64,000 bases of DNA from Acholoe squamosa (Eukaryota; Annelida; Polychaeta; Phyllodocida; Polynoidae): assembly GCA_949317995.1 (NCBI GenBank), contig OX439043.1:55259339-55323338 (forward strand), read 5' to 3'. How positions within the stretch are numbered: the first letter of the stretch is position 1; each line of letters starts with the position of its first letter. The position numbers and the translations under genes are program-made. The notes under the pieces are model-generated. The model worked only from the letters and a program-made list of their open reading frames with translations. It ran no database searches and had not been told where the DNA came from. Positions 36,906-49,800 of this stretch are shown one piece after another.

Positions 36906-39900
36906 ACTATCGACCCTATCCACGTACACTGGTCACGCCTATCTTACCCCTCACCAATACACATACATCCCCTCAGGCAATGCCGGCTTGGTTGGACAGA
37001 CAGGAATAAAACAAAAAAATTTTGGTATTGATAATCCGCTTGGATATGACATATGCCATTATGTGATGCAGGGTGGGCTGGGACCCATGTGGTGGAAAAC
37101 ACCAATAGTCATTTCATAGATGATAAATATATACACAATCCACATGTGTATCATTTATGAGTGGCACTAAGCCATGGGTGAAATTTTGTTTCCTTTCTAC
37201 TTTTATTCATTTTCATGATTTTATTTTGGAAGTGTCTATTTTATGTTTCATATCCAGTAGAAGTATGGATAGGGGCTATCTATGTGTATGCTTACCATCC
37301 TCTACCTGCACCGGGCTCTATTTACTACCGGTACATTGTTTATCTAGACACCAAAGATGCAATTTTAAACTTTTGTTAAGTGCTGTTTTATTTTTCTCTT
37401 TTCTTTCAATCTCAAATGACCTTGGATGTTGGAATAGAAAGAGCAAAACACATTTCTTTCTCAACACCTTATTGATGTCAGAGAGGGATGGACATGTTGA
37501 CAGGCATCAATTGTTGGAGAATTGACAGAGGCTCCCTGATGGGTGCAAAATGGCTATGTGGGTTAGAAGTACATGTATGTGGAATAGATGTCATGTTAGG
37601 GGGCAGTTAGAGCAGGCCCTGAGTTGGGCACCCCTGGATCACTCTCTACCCTGCTCCATGTGGGCCTCCTCCAGTACCCCCCCCCTGCCTAATACACACA
37701 CAGACCTTCCTCCTGGTGCTGCCTATGGGACCTGGATCTGGATCCATGTGTGCTGCAGCTTAATGATGAAAACAGCCTGTTGTGCTGCTGCTCCCATTTA
37801 GATGCTATCTAACACGGGGGGGGGCATGGGCCGGCTATGTGCAGTACAATTATACCCCCCCCCCCTCCTTCCCCTCCACAAAACATGCACCCTTGAGTTG
37901 GTTGTAGTTATTAGAGAAGTTAAGATCACGACGTGTGCGGCAACGTGAAAGTCTAGAATGATAGAAAATGGTAGACTAGACGTTGCCGTACACATTACAA
38001 GTAGGCTAATCTTAACCTCTCTATTGCCTGCCTTCTACATGCAGATGACAAAAAGAAAAAAAAACAAAGCTCACTCACACTCGACTTCTATTCATCCACA
38101 GATATCAAGTCAATCTTTCCCTTAAATCAATTCATATGGCTGGTATGATGTCTCAAGGTCATCTTGGTGATTTAGTCAGCTGTGTTGCATGCATACATGA
38201 AAGAAAGGTATAAAGGCTATTGCCGTAGAGCTATCAAATAGTTTACTGAAATGCTGTACTTAAATGATTTAAGTACAACCCATGCCTTTTCACCCTGCCT
38301 GCCTGGAATACTTTGGATCTTTTGGATCCCCAAGGTATAATCTGACACAGGCCTGGCTGTATCACTCACATCCACAGGGGGTGGAATGGGTTAGAAGGTT
38401 GGGAGACAGAACCATATGTCTTGGGCTGCTTTTTAGTTTCAGTCTGTGCAATTGGATCCCCTTTTATCTTTCTTTGCCAAAAAACTTTTGCTTTCCCTTC
38501 GTCCATGACATCAGATGCTGATCCATCGTTTCTGTTTTTTACCCTTTCTTGATTTATTTTTCTTGTACCACTGACACACAGAAAAATACAATCACACGTG
38601 TTTTGAAGATGCCCTAAATACTGGAAAACTACACGTTGATGTATAATAATCTTACAGGGAGGGTTCATCTACACTTGAGGATGTGAGGGTGAAATATGAA
38701 TGACTTTGAAATCTATAGATGACGCAATATACCTCTCTGCCTGTAGCCTTAGTGGATAGGAAATATATAGTCATTGAGCTATTATTACAGTCATTGGGTA
38801 CATGTGCACTGATAATTACCAGGCCAAAGAGTGACTGGCATTTTGCCAAAAAAGGGGATGTGTGTGTAGTTGGGGGGGGGGGGTGCTCTTATAAGGTAAG
38901 GAATGTACACCTTTTTTTAGTCAGGGAAAGAGTGAATACACTTACTCAAGTGAGATGAACGCTGTGCCTTTTTTTTTTTATTTATTTTTTTTTTTTTTTA
39001 TCAAAATCCATTCGTTGGGGCAACCAGTGTGTGTGAGTTTTGGGAGGGGGTGTAGGTTGATTACCTTAATAAAGATTTATTCTACAATTACCATGTGCTA
39101 AGCGGTTGCTATTCAGATAAGGGGGAGGGGGTCACATAAACACAGACTGTTTTACCGACAGATTTACAGACATTAATTCTACCTGTTAGGAAGGTGACTT
39201 TTATGGTCTATTTTTGTCAATATATATATACAATCTGATGTAACAATTATCTTAACTACCACTTAAACTCTGGTACTATATAAATGTGAGGCTCCCTGTG
39301 CCCATGTGCTGTGCTGGGAAGCAAATCTGTTCTCCAACTGCTTGTGGACCAATCATCCAATGGCTGATGAGCTCGGCTGATCCCCACTCCATAGTTTGTG
39401 AGTAGAGGAGGGGGAGGGGTGTGGAATGGTATGTAGGCCATCTGGTTGGACCATCTGGTGGGAACAATCAACATGATGATAAGACCTGTGTTGGTCACCT
39501 CTTCACCTAACGTGTGGGGTCAGGTGAACCATGATAACAGACTCCATAAAAAAAAAAAAAAAAAACCCACACTAAACCACTAATAATAGGCAGAATGGAT
39601 CTCCAGTGTGTGTAATCCTGAATATAGTTAACTTAACCCTGGTTCTCTTTGGTATGTGTGAGTAAGATATATTGTTCTTATCTATTTACTAAAATGCTGC
39701 TTGCTATAGTATTGTTACAACAAAAGTGTCTTACACAGTCATACCTCAGAATAGATGAGGTTTTGGGAACAGATGGGAGTTGCTTGGGTAGATGAGTGGA
39801 TTACGGTTGACATGGCAACCAATAAATTCTCCACCCTATATTCCCACTTGTACCCACAGGTGTTGACAGCTGGTTCTAATCATGTGAACTTGTGTCCTTG

Positions 39901-42613
39901 GGGCCTCAATTAGCTCATGTCATTTTTAATCAGTGTAGAAGTTTGGAGGACTCTTCTCTGGATGCTACTCCCTAGTCAGCAACCGACAGCAAATTTGGGA
40001 ATTTCAGTCAGGTTTCCTGAGATTTGCACAATGCTGATCCAAAAAGGAGCTAGAACAGCAAGGGTTTATAGTGGCATACACAGTCTGGAATGTTCCAGGT
40101 AGTTCAAGGATTTCGAGGTAGAACGGGGTAGTATTTTTTTTTGTATCAGTGCACTTGTCTATGTGTATCAGAGTCTGTATTAACCCTGATAACCCTTTCC
40201 TTACATCAGAAAGCAGAGGGGGTCCACTATAGTCCACATCTGCCTCAGGTGGGCTGCAATATGATCCCTATGTCCCTGTGTGATAATTCGAACGCCCACA
40301 GATAGAGGGGGTGAAATCGAAAACACCCTATCATTTCAACACAGAGAAAATAGAACAGCGATAGGGGAGTGGGTGGGTGGGGTGAGATAAAAGTGGAAAG
40401 TCTCAGCACACCATAGGGCCTAGTCCCACATGGTACATAATCACCCATCTCCTGGGCCATTTCCATCCACTTTGCCAACAACCACGCGATCCACTTCTAA
40501 TACACTGCCCCAACTGACTCAAAAATGTTATGCACTTATCTACATAAGCTGAAAAAAAGATCAAAAAGAGGGGAGAGAAAAAAGAAAAGAAAAAAGAAAG
40601 AAATACCCATTGTAGTGATCATTATTTCATCCCCTTGGTGTTTCTTTCTTCCTTTTTATACATGGTGTTACGTGATTTATATGGGTCACATTTTCAGGAC
40701 CACAGCACGATCTTAGGCTTGGGTATGCTATCTCTCAATTTAGAAAAAATAAAAGGGGGCAAACAACAGAGGTTCCATCACACAACAGGTGCAAACTTTG
40801 TGTACATTCTAACACCTGATAAGCTGTATACAGGTGTCATGATGGGTTTACAACATGAATACCTCTCATACCAGGGGAATACGAACCCAGTTTTTACCTT
40901 GGACACAGAAGTATGTGTGAAAACATGGGTTTAGGGGTTCAGGGAGATGGTACCTGAATCCCACCAACACTCCTGTTGGACAGAGACAGAGTTGGATTTA
41001 GGAGGGTGGATAGGGGATCAGTGGTCTCTTGTTTCTGCATGTGAGAGGGTAGTGTGCTAATGTTCACCTGGAGGCATCTCTCCTACACCCATTAACCCAA
41101 CTTCTACACACCCCCCCACCCTCACCCACACATTATCTGATCCTACCTCCAGCACTTCACAGCCATTACCTTTAACCCAGCCCTATCGGCCCCACTCCAA
41201 GCAGGTTTATGTTGAGGTGTTGTCAGGTTGCACTGAACAGGTTAGCATATTCAGACTGTAAGTTCCCGGCCCTAGGTGCACATATCAGCAAACGCACTGG
41301 GGAGGTGAAGAAACCTGGAACCTATCATGTTTTACAGCCAGGTTTTATAGTCAGTCCCATATAGTACATGTTACAGTTCAGGGTCCAAGTGGATATATAT
41401 CAGTCCTGAAACCCGATTCATGTTATGTCTAGAGACCTTTCTCTCTCCTTCATTTTTTTTTTCTCTCAAAGCCCTGTAAGATTCCATTGAAAGCATTTTA
41501 GTTCACTGTTCAGCTTAATGCTGTTTCTCTGAGGGAAAATTCAATGACATGTGCACACCTAATATTAGAGCATTGCCTGCTTCAGCCATACATTAAGGTC
41601 ATGCAGGTGGTGTAGACTGGGGTTAAATAGCCTACAGGTGGATATATAGGAGCCATTATTGGCATTAGCAGGTAGCGTGATTGGAGATGTGTGTGTTATT
41701 GTGTGTCTCCCCTACTCTATACCTGAGCCTTCCTGCACCACACCGACATAAGTCCTTTGATGTGATGTACACATGTACAAAGACACATACCTACTGCACC
41801 TCACCTTTCAATGTGTCCCCTTGTCTTCTGACCCCCCCCCCCTCCTCATTTTACCCCCCTTCTCCTTCCTTTCTCAGTGTCTAGCACTCACTATGACCTT
41901 GGGGATGCACACAGGTATACCAGTAGTTGAAACCATGGATGAATTCCTCCAGTGTGCTCAGAAGTCTTTACTTATCTTACTCTAAGCTTATGTACCTTAC
42001 AGGTTCAAAGAGAATACCTGGGTCAGGTTTGATTACTTCTAGCTTGACTTAACAAGCATTATAAAACTCAAGTTTAGGGTGAAACAGAACTGGCAGGTAG
42101 TGCCACGTCCCTATATACGTATACACTTACACCCTGGAGACAAGCAGCTGGTGGGCTGGTGGATGTTTGCACGAGCCAGGCTGGGTACTAGCAACCAGAA
42201 CCCCACTTAGAAATGCCACTTAATGTAAGGCACCCAACTTTTAACCATTACCACTCCTTCTCCTTCCAAGAACGCAGCACTTAGAAAAGAACCATGAAGT
42301 TCATGGTATGATTTTGCTCGAAGACACAATGTTACAATTGACATACATTGTACTTATTCGATTGGAATGGGTTTCAATAGTTCTCCATAATCTTAAATTA
42401 AGGATAAATCACAACTGAGCACTGACAACTACATATTTCATAGAAAAGAATTCAAAGCTGGATTATAAGATGGCTTTCCCCCCGTCCTCTGGCTACTGGG
42501 ACAGGGGAATACCCACATGTATACTACTCAACCAGATAAGATTTAAAATCAATATTTAGATGTGCATACAGCCCTTGGACCGTCAGTCAGAGGTTTGGTT
42601 GTGGCACTGGGAG
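36906..42613. other. Intron stretch, no gene recognised
   Basis: Contains poly(A)/poly(T) tracts (about 38970-39000 and 39548-39566), G runs (about 38871-38882) and CA/CT-rich patches. Frames here are short and lack exon features. Confidence 0.4.
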
Positions 42614-42718
42614 TAGACTGGTGCCCGTCGGTGCTCGCTGGGCGTCTCAATCTAGGAGAACACGTCAGCGGAGCGAAGCGCAGCAGTGTCTGCCGATGAA
42701 TTCAAGGGGCCCAGTGAA
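42614..42718 (-). repeat. 103-bp GC-rich repeat, copy 2 (inverted)
   Basis: Inverted partner of 36803-36905, 5.8 kb away, within the MXD intron. Both copies are GC- and CpG-rich against AT-richer surroundings, and similarity ends abruptly on both sides, which points to a defined unit. Confidence 0.8.
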
Positions 42719-45700
42719 CACTGGGAGGTGGTGAGGTATGAGGAGTTTGGAGGAGGGGGGGGGGGTGATGTCATCTTGCCACAAGTAGTGCCTGCACCAC
42801 AGCTACAGGAGGATAGGAGTAGCATGAAGAAATGCAGCACTTGGTAAACAAGGCCCCCATCTGTAAACACACTACAAAAGTACTGTTTACAAGGCGTGCC
42901 TTGGCTGCGAGTGCTGGGACTCACAGAGGATATTACACCAAGTCTGCATACCGCATTGCCCTGGATGAACACCAGGGAACTTATTGGAGTAAATAGGTTT
43001 TTACAAAGGATATGCTCGTTAAAGACCTAAACAGAGAGAATTTATCTGAATTAAACTGATTGATCCTAGTGAAGTTTGGAAAATCAGTGTTTCCAGGTGC
43101 TTAGCTAGGCTCACACATTGCTTACACATACTGTGTGCTAGGGAGGAGGAATGAGTGGGTGGGGTTTGTTGTCCTCAGCCAACCAGTGACCTTGGCAGGC
43201 CATTCACTCTATGTACCCACCCTTTGCTTGTTTTCTCTCTCTCCTGCTAAGTAACATCGATATTATAGATCCCCTCCCACCTAAGGGGGCAATTATATGG
43301 GTCGGTTCGATACCTCTTCAATACTCTTTATCTTGGTAAAACGTGTTCCTTATCCTTTCAGCATATCACATAAATTGGTTGCGTTTCCTTTGAATGGTAT
43401 TTAGGAAGGTGTGTTCTCAGCTGTTCAAATTCAGTAAACATGTAGCAAATACATGTGCTGTAATAAGGGTGGCATGCTATCATGAGCCGTTTTTTTCGCC
43501 CTGATGCACCAATAAAGTAGTGTTCAAAGGGGCTCAAAGCTCCACATACATACAAAAGTACATCAGTCTTCCTGAGTGACATTTATAGGCCAAAATATTA
43601 GAAACATCCCGATCTTTACAGTCAGGAAAGCAAGCCTCCCCTTTGGCTATACAACCAGATGTCTCTGAGAATGTCAAACATAAAGTCCAGCAAAGTGCAT
43701 GAATGTCTGCAATTGCAGTAAAGGTTGCAGGCCTAGAGGGCAGGGTGCATCAGCAGAGGTGTGAGAAAAGGCTTCTGTACAATAATTACAGTTGCACAAG
43801 CCTGGAGCAGCACAACACCTCCCCAGGGTGGGGAATACAGGGGGATACACACCCGGATACACACGGCAGGAGGCTGCTTGTTTGTAAAGCCTGCTTTAGG
43901 AGCTAATCGCCTGATGTTTCCTCCAGAGTGCCTCCATCCCTCCTCTCCCTTCCATGATGACCTGCCTCCCTCTGCTCCCCCTAGAAACACGAACCACTGT
44001 TAACCATTCCTACTAAGAGTGTCAGGGACATTGGGGGGAAAATGGCTGCTCACTGCATTGCTCCATTTCATGATTGATCATTTGATCACATGATACCATA
44101 ATGTAAAATTGTAGTGTATGTATCCCCCTTGTGTGAGTGCCATGAGATAGCTCTGCTCCACTGAGGGGTCTGTAAACAAGCTGCTGTCTCTTTTCACCCT
44201 ACCCTATACTAGGGGGGAGGGATTGGGGAATATATTGATAACCCAGGGTTGACAGTTGAAATTGAACAACGATTTCTTTTTACTTGTATCAGAGGCATCA
44301 GCAAGTCTTGGTCTTTGAGTACAACTCCAGGATGAGTTGCTCACTCAGCTCTAGTCTAGGGTGAGTAGCTCACATACTGCCTGATACTGAATATACAGAC
44401 TCAGCATAATTCAGACCATAAACACGTCACCCTAACCCCAAAACCCGTTCACACAGGCTCTATCATCATGGATATTACAGCCGTCAGCGACATCAAAGAC
44501 CCTGGTGGCGGTAAAGGGTACCAACGACCCCCTATATCATGATGGCTAAGTGTGGTAGGGGTGGTTGAGGCCATTCACAGTGTATTTTAGCAGAAAAAAG
44601 ATAACAAGTGGTGTGTTAATGGCTTCCAGACTCCATCCTCAGGCACAAAATTGACCTACCCAGGACTTAGTCTGGAGTTGAGATTTAGGTATTCATCTAC
44701 GTCAAGCGTATGTAAAAGGGCCCGGATGGTAAGAAGGTCACGTGGCAGTACACGGTTGATCTCTGCTAGAGCTAGAGCCTAGAGATATAACTAGATGGCC
44801 AATATATAAAAACCATGTTTTTTTTTTCTTTCTTCTTTTCTTGGTAATATCATCCTGTTCTTTTATATAAGACAGCCAGGATACTGACCGTTTTGTAGAG
44901 GCCTGTGCCATTAGTCAGCAGGTGAGAGCGCTGTGAAGCTGGGAGGGGGCTGGACAGGCCTGGAGGATGCTGGTGTGGGTGGGTGGGGGGCATTGAGCAG
45001 GTGATGGAGAGATGAGTTGCTCCCATGGCTAATGCAGGGTCCTCGGGTAATGTCCACTCACATAAAAGGAGGCCCTCTGGCTGATGGGGCCACCTTCTCA
45101 GTTCTCCCACCTATCTCCCCGACCACAACCGAATCCTAACACAGACCCCCCCCCCCCATATCTTAAATTCTGCAACATTCCAAATGCAGTAAAATATGGA
45201 GGTAGCTTTTACGTGTCCAATGTGAATTGGACTCGGGACAGCAAGGCCAACTGCATCTTATTCACTTCACTGCATCTGTTTCCCAGCTCTCTTCAATTAA
45301 TTCGAACTTTCCTACTTTCCACGTGGGTCTCATGACCCCAAATGACATGCCGTTATGGGGCAGAAACGCACACAGGAAAGTGGTCTCTCATATGTGCTCG
45401 GCCAGAAGCAGAGGAATCACTCTCCATTCACAATCTTGCTTCTTTATGAGGCAGCTCGTAGAGATGCATACATTAGTAGCCATCAAATGTCCATAAATAT
45501 ACAAATAGAGGCAAATATGCTCCCTGTTGCCACCTATAGGACCTCATGACAGAATGTCGACGTCTTTTGGCTAGGGAATAACCGCAGTGCATTATCACAC
45601 ATCCACACACAAATGCAGATTCTCACATCACAGAGGATAGATTCGATCATCCCTTCTCCATTGTATTTCTCCCCGATATTTCTCTCTGTGTCCATTGTCT

Positions 45701-46762
45701 CTTAGTCTCTTTAGTGAGACCAAAGAGATAAGTGCACAGGTGTCTTCCTTTTTGTGTCTGTATCAGCCTAGTTCCTGATAGGGGGTAATTTCCTGTTGTG
45801 GGGATGTGGAACTGTGATAATGAGGACACTTTTCCTCTCAACCCAATAGTCCTTTAAGCTAAGTTAAAGATGATGATAATGCTAGAACCATGTAGCCCAT
45901 AGTTGGTGACTGAAGTGTGGTGGCTAAACCACCGTCCAATTTAGAGTCATTGTGCACGAATGCAGCCTTTTTGTTCTGTTTAGTGCTTTTCCTTTCTTTC
46001 TTTTTATCTAGTTATCTATACATTTTTATGGTGAAGGGGGGTGGGGTGGGGGGTAACTGGTGCATTCCATCCATGCATCATACCAGGATTAATACACTCT
46101 CACTACTAAATACTTCACCATGACCAAACACTTTTACAAGCACTATATTCAGATTTGTGAACAGTCAAATGAAAACCCCACATGGGGTTACTTCTATTTC
46201 AGCTATAGGGGCGTTGGGTGCCAGTTAAAGGTCATTTCTGTCGTTTTTTACTTGTTAGAGCTAGCAGCCGAGTGCAGAGTGAGGTATATTTAGAGACGGG
46301 ATCGATCTCATCCAATCACACCTTATTCAACATTGCTGCCAGCACCACCACCGCAACCAGCACCACCATTGGCAGCAGGCACCACTCTGGGAGGCACCAC
46401 CATTGAGCTGCAGCACCACAACTGATGTCAGTGCTGCCATGTGGAATGATCCACATGTACATTGTATAATAAGTATCCATGGTAACCATTTGTACCTGGG
46501 TGATGCTGTCAGATAGCTATATAAAGCTACGTGGAGGGTATAGGGAGAGCTGATAACTACAGTACCTACTAGTATATAACGGGTAGGAGCTAGGGGGTAC
46601 AGAGAGAGGGAGGGGGGGGGGTAAGGAGGGAGGGTGCGAAGGAGTGACGAGGTGTCGTTGTCATGGACATTCCCAGCGTTATAGAAACAGAGCCAACAGC
46701 TGCAGTGCCAAACGAGGAGTATTCGGGTTTCAGGTTTCCTCCTATCCATCACTCCCCTACAG
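42719..46762. other. Intron stretch, weak MITE trace only
   Basis: GATGAGTTGCTCACTCAG and GGTGAGTAGCTCACATAC near 44331-44375 echo the TTAA-family core. An ATG-containing segment at 44457-44510 ends in a GGCG|GTAAAG donor-like site but has a poor acceptor. Nothing else could be supported. Confidence 0.35.
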
Positions 46763-46806
46763 GGACATGAACTCCATGTCCTACAGCCGCCAGGAGAATG
46801 TCACAG
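46763..46806 (+). CDS. Possible 44-nt coding microexon (unassigned plus-strand gene)
   Basis: A long pyrimidine tract and CCCCTACAG precede GGACATGAACTCC, and CACAG|GTAGTG closes the segment. In the only fitting frame it reads DMNSMSYSRQENVT, open throughout, with G or C at nearly every third position, unlike the surrounding intron. I do not recognise the protein, and no compatible partner exon was found nearby, so chance cannot be excluded. If real, it belongs to a plus-strand gene nested in the MXD intron. Confidence 0.25.
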
Positions 46807-49800
46807 GTAGTGGCATACATAGGTTACCTCAGCACCTATGTCCACTATCAATGTAAAGCTAACAATTCCAGTTTGTATAAAGCTTTCATAGAGCCGATTC
46901 TATATCGCTGAATCTCTTGGTCAGCTATATAAAGTAGCTTCTTTATGTCAGGGTAACCTGTGCGTGGGCCATCATGTCATCCTCCACTTTCAATCTATTT
47001 TCTATGGGATTAATCAATCACGAAAATCCCAGATCATTTGAGAATTTGCATGTGATCAATATCTCATTTTCGTAGTGTGCCATAGTAATTCACATCTCTG
47101 AGCATCAGGCCTGTGTCCTCACTCTTTTGTGTAGGGTATTGATAACACCCTGGAGCACTTATTCACACATCGGCTAATTACAGTTTATAATTTTGGATGG
47201 ATTGTGATGCACGTTATGAGTATGAATAGCTGGCAGATGGGGAGTACAATACACCTTGAATATATTTCACTTTGATAACGACCACCTTTCACCTTCATCT
47301 AAAGGTGAGATAGGGCCAGACCCCCTTTATTACATTCCCTTTGATACTTGACTACCATAAGGTTGTAAGTATCTTAGCCCTTTGATGCCTTCAAGAAAGG
47401 CGGGTTATGTAGCCTAAGCATACAAAGCCTAGTATATCAGAAGGTTGGGTGAAAAGAGAGGGAGGTGGGGGGGGGGGATACCTGTGCCATCAAGATGTTG
47501 CTGACGCAGGGAGTTGGGGATAACTCACCTGTAGACACCAGTTCTAGGTAAATGCACCTGAACTTCCAGGTGCATGTATGTGTCCCACAGGTACATCCCG
47601 CCCATTAACACTACAGGTGTGGGACAGGTAAAAGAAAACCCTATTATATACTTATGGCAATTAGAAATGGATAGAGTGTGAGATATATCCCCATGGTTTC
47701 AGATATCAGTTTCAAAAATTATTAAAAAAAAGCCCCTTGTTGACTGTCTGGCTTTCGCTGGTCAAAACAAAACAAAAACATAATGAAAACCATGGCAATT
47801 AATATACATAAGAATGCAGGTGCCATGCCGTTCTTAATGTGATATATTTGTAAATATCTAATGAAAGGCAAAACTATGGACATGTTTGGTATGCCTAGGG
47901 ATAAACCGGGTTTGGGCATAAAAATAGATTACCCGATATATATAAATCGATCTGGTCAAAACACACGAGCATGTCCAAGCATATACCTCATCATTAGCCT
48001 CTCGTGTATTTATTTATATCGTACCAAAACCGATTTAAAAAAAAAAAAAAGGCCCGATAAGGATCGCAAGAAGTTGCTGTATTTTAAAAGGTAGGCCTAT
48101 ATGTTCATAAGCCTGTTTGATCGGTAGGGAGCGGGGGAGGGTGCGGTGAAAATAACCTATTGTATTTTAGGGAATACAGCTGTGTTTTTACCCCAATTTC
48201 ATATACTACTTCAATCCCCCATACCGGGGTTACACCTAAACAACTCTCCACACCCTACGACCGCACCTCACGACCGTGCATGTGGCGCTAATACATTGTA
48301 TAATAATAGGCCTACTATTGACCACAAAGCCAATCTGTTGATCCCCACAAACCATAGAATGCAGCTGTCAAGGTTATAACCCGTTATATTAGGCAGGTAT
48401 GGCCAGTACCAAACTACCCTAATCCCAGCAGGCGGCCTGGGTGAGGGGGTCCTGGGAGGATTCATTCGCCACTGGAGGACTGGCAGGAGGGAGAAGAGGG
48501 ACCCTGGGGGGTTGGGAGTTAAGAAGAGGGGCGCTATTTATTCGCAGTCATTGTTTTGGGCGGGGCTGTGTACAATGGTTGATTTGAGAGAGTCCCATTG
48601 GGAAACAAGTCCATTTACAGCATGGCCATGTAGTATACATTAATTCTGGGTGGGAGCAGGTTCTTTGTACTGCTGTCGTCGTTCTCCATTCATACACAAT
48701 GTCACTGTACATTGTTCTGTGGTTGTTAGATCATGAGGCGGCATCTGTGAACGTGTGTGGCCGATTGTTCACTCACCCAACGTTATGCGTCTGTGGTAAA
48801 GAGGGAGGTAGTGGGAAGGGTGTTATACAAAATGTCACAGTCGTAGCACCAGTCCTAAGTACCTGTCCTAGACGTCAATTTGCTCATAACTATTTCAAGT
48901 GAAATTATTTCAAATGAAATATTGTGTAAAAAAAATCAAATGCAACACTATACAGCCGTTAAAGGGCCTAAGAGTGTGAAATACTGAAGGCTGGGAGACC
49001 AGTGTTCTGTTATGCATGACTAATTACATTGAAACTCAACTAAAACCCAGGACTTAAACTCAAGGGCCCATGTACATTAGTATGACTGGGGACACCAATC
49101 CCTAAGTTAGTTGTATAGGTGTCAATGCGACCCTAGTAAACAAGCACAGGGAGAGCTCTTGCAAAGGCACAGCTTACTGACCAGGCCTCTTCCATAGTGT
49201 GGGTATGGGTATGGTTCTACCTCACTCTCCAGTCAAAATTCAGTCAATAAGAATAGTATAGTTCTTTACTGACATAGACTATACATGGATTAGATCCATT
49301 GTGATTTCTTCCACTGCAAATTCTGTGTCCTCCTAAAAGTACTTTGTCCACTCGAGTGGACAGGTAGAATAAATGTTTAAAGTACAGGCGTACTTGACTA
49401 CTGTAAATATAATTTCTATACCTTTATATATAACGTAACCTGGCCCATTTAATGAAGTCATGAATAAATAGGTCCTTTTCAATATACACATGAACAACAT
49501 GTTGGGTGATTATCGAAACCAACCCCTTTTCTTCTATCAGCCTTGTGTTGAACTTGTCATGCGTGTGATTAGTTTATCAAGTGCTCAATGAAATGAAGTC
49601 TTGTCAGTCACATGGGCTGACTCAGCCTCTGCTTATACAACATTACAATCATTTTATAAGTTCTAATCACAAATATATATCATCATGGTGCATAGAGAGC
49701 CGAGAGAGGGGCAGGGGGTACTAATTTGTCATTACTATGAAACAATACTGCATAGTCCTATACCAACATTACCCATTTTTCTCACGAGTACACACATTCT

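Noticed and set aside
36605..37009. 134-residue plus-strand frame
   Set aside because: It is composed of a (TG)n-(G)n tract plus the 103-base dispersed repeat.
44457..44510. Possible plus-strand exon ending GGCG|GTAAAG
   Set aside because: The acceptor lacks a pyrimidine tract, and its exit phase is incompatible with the candidate exon at 46763.
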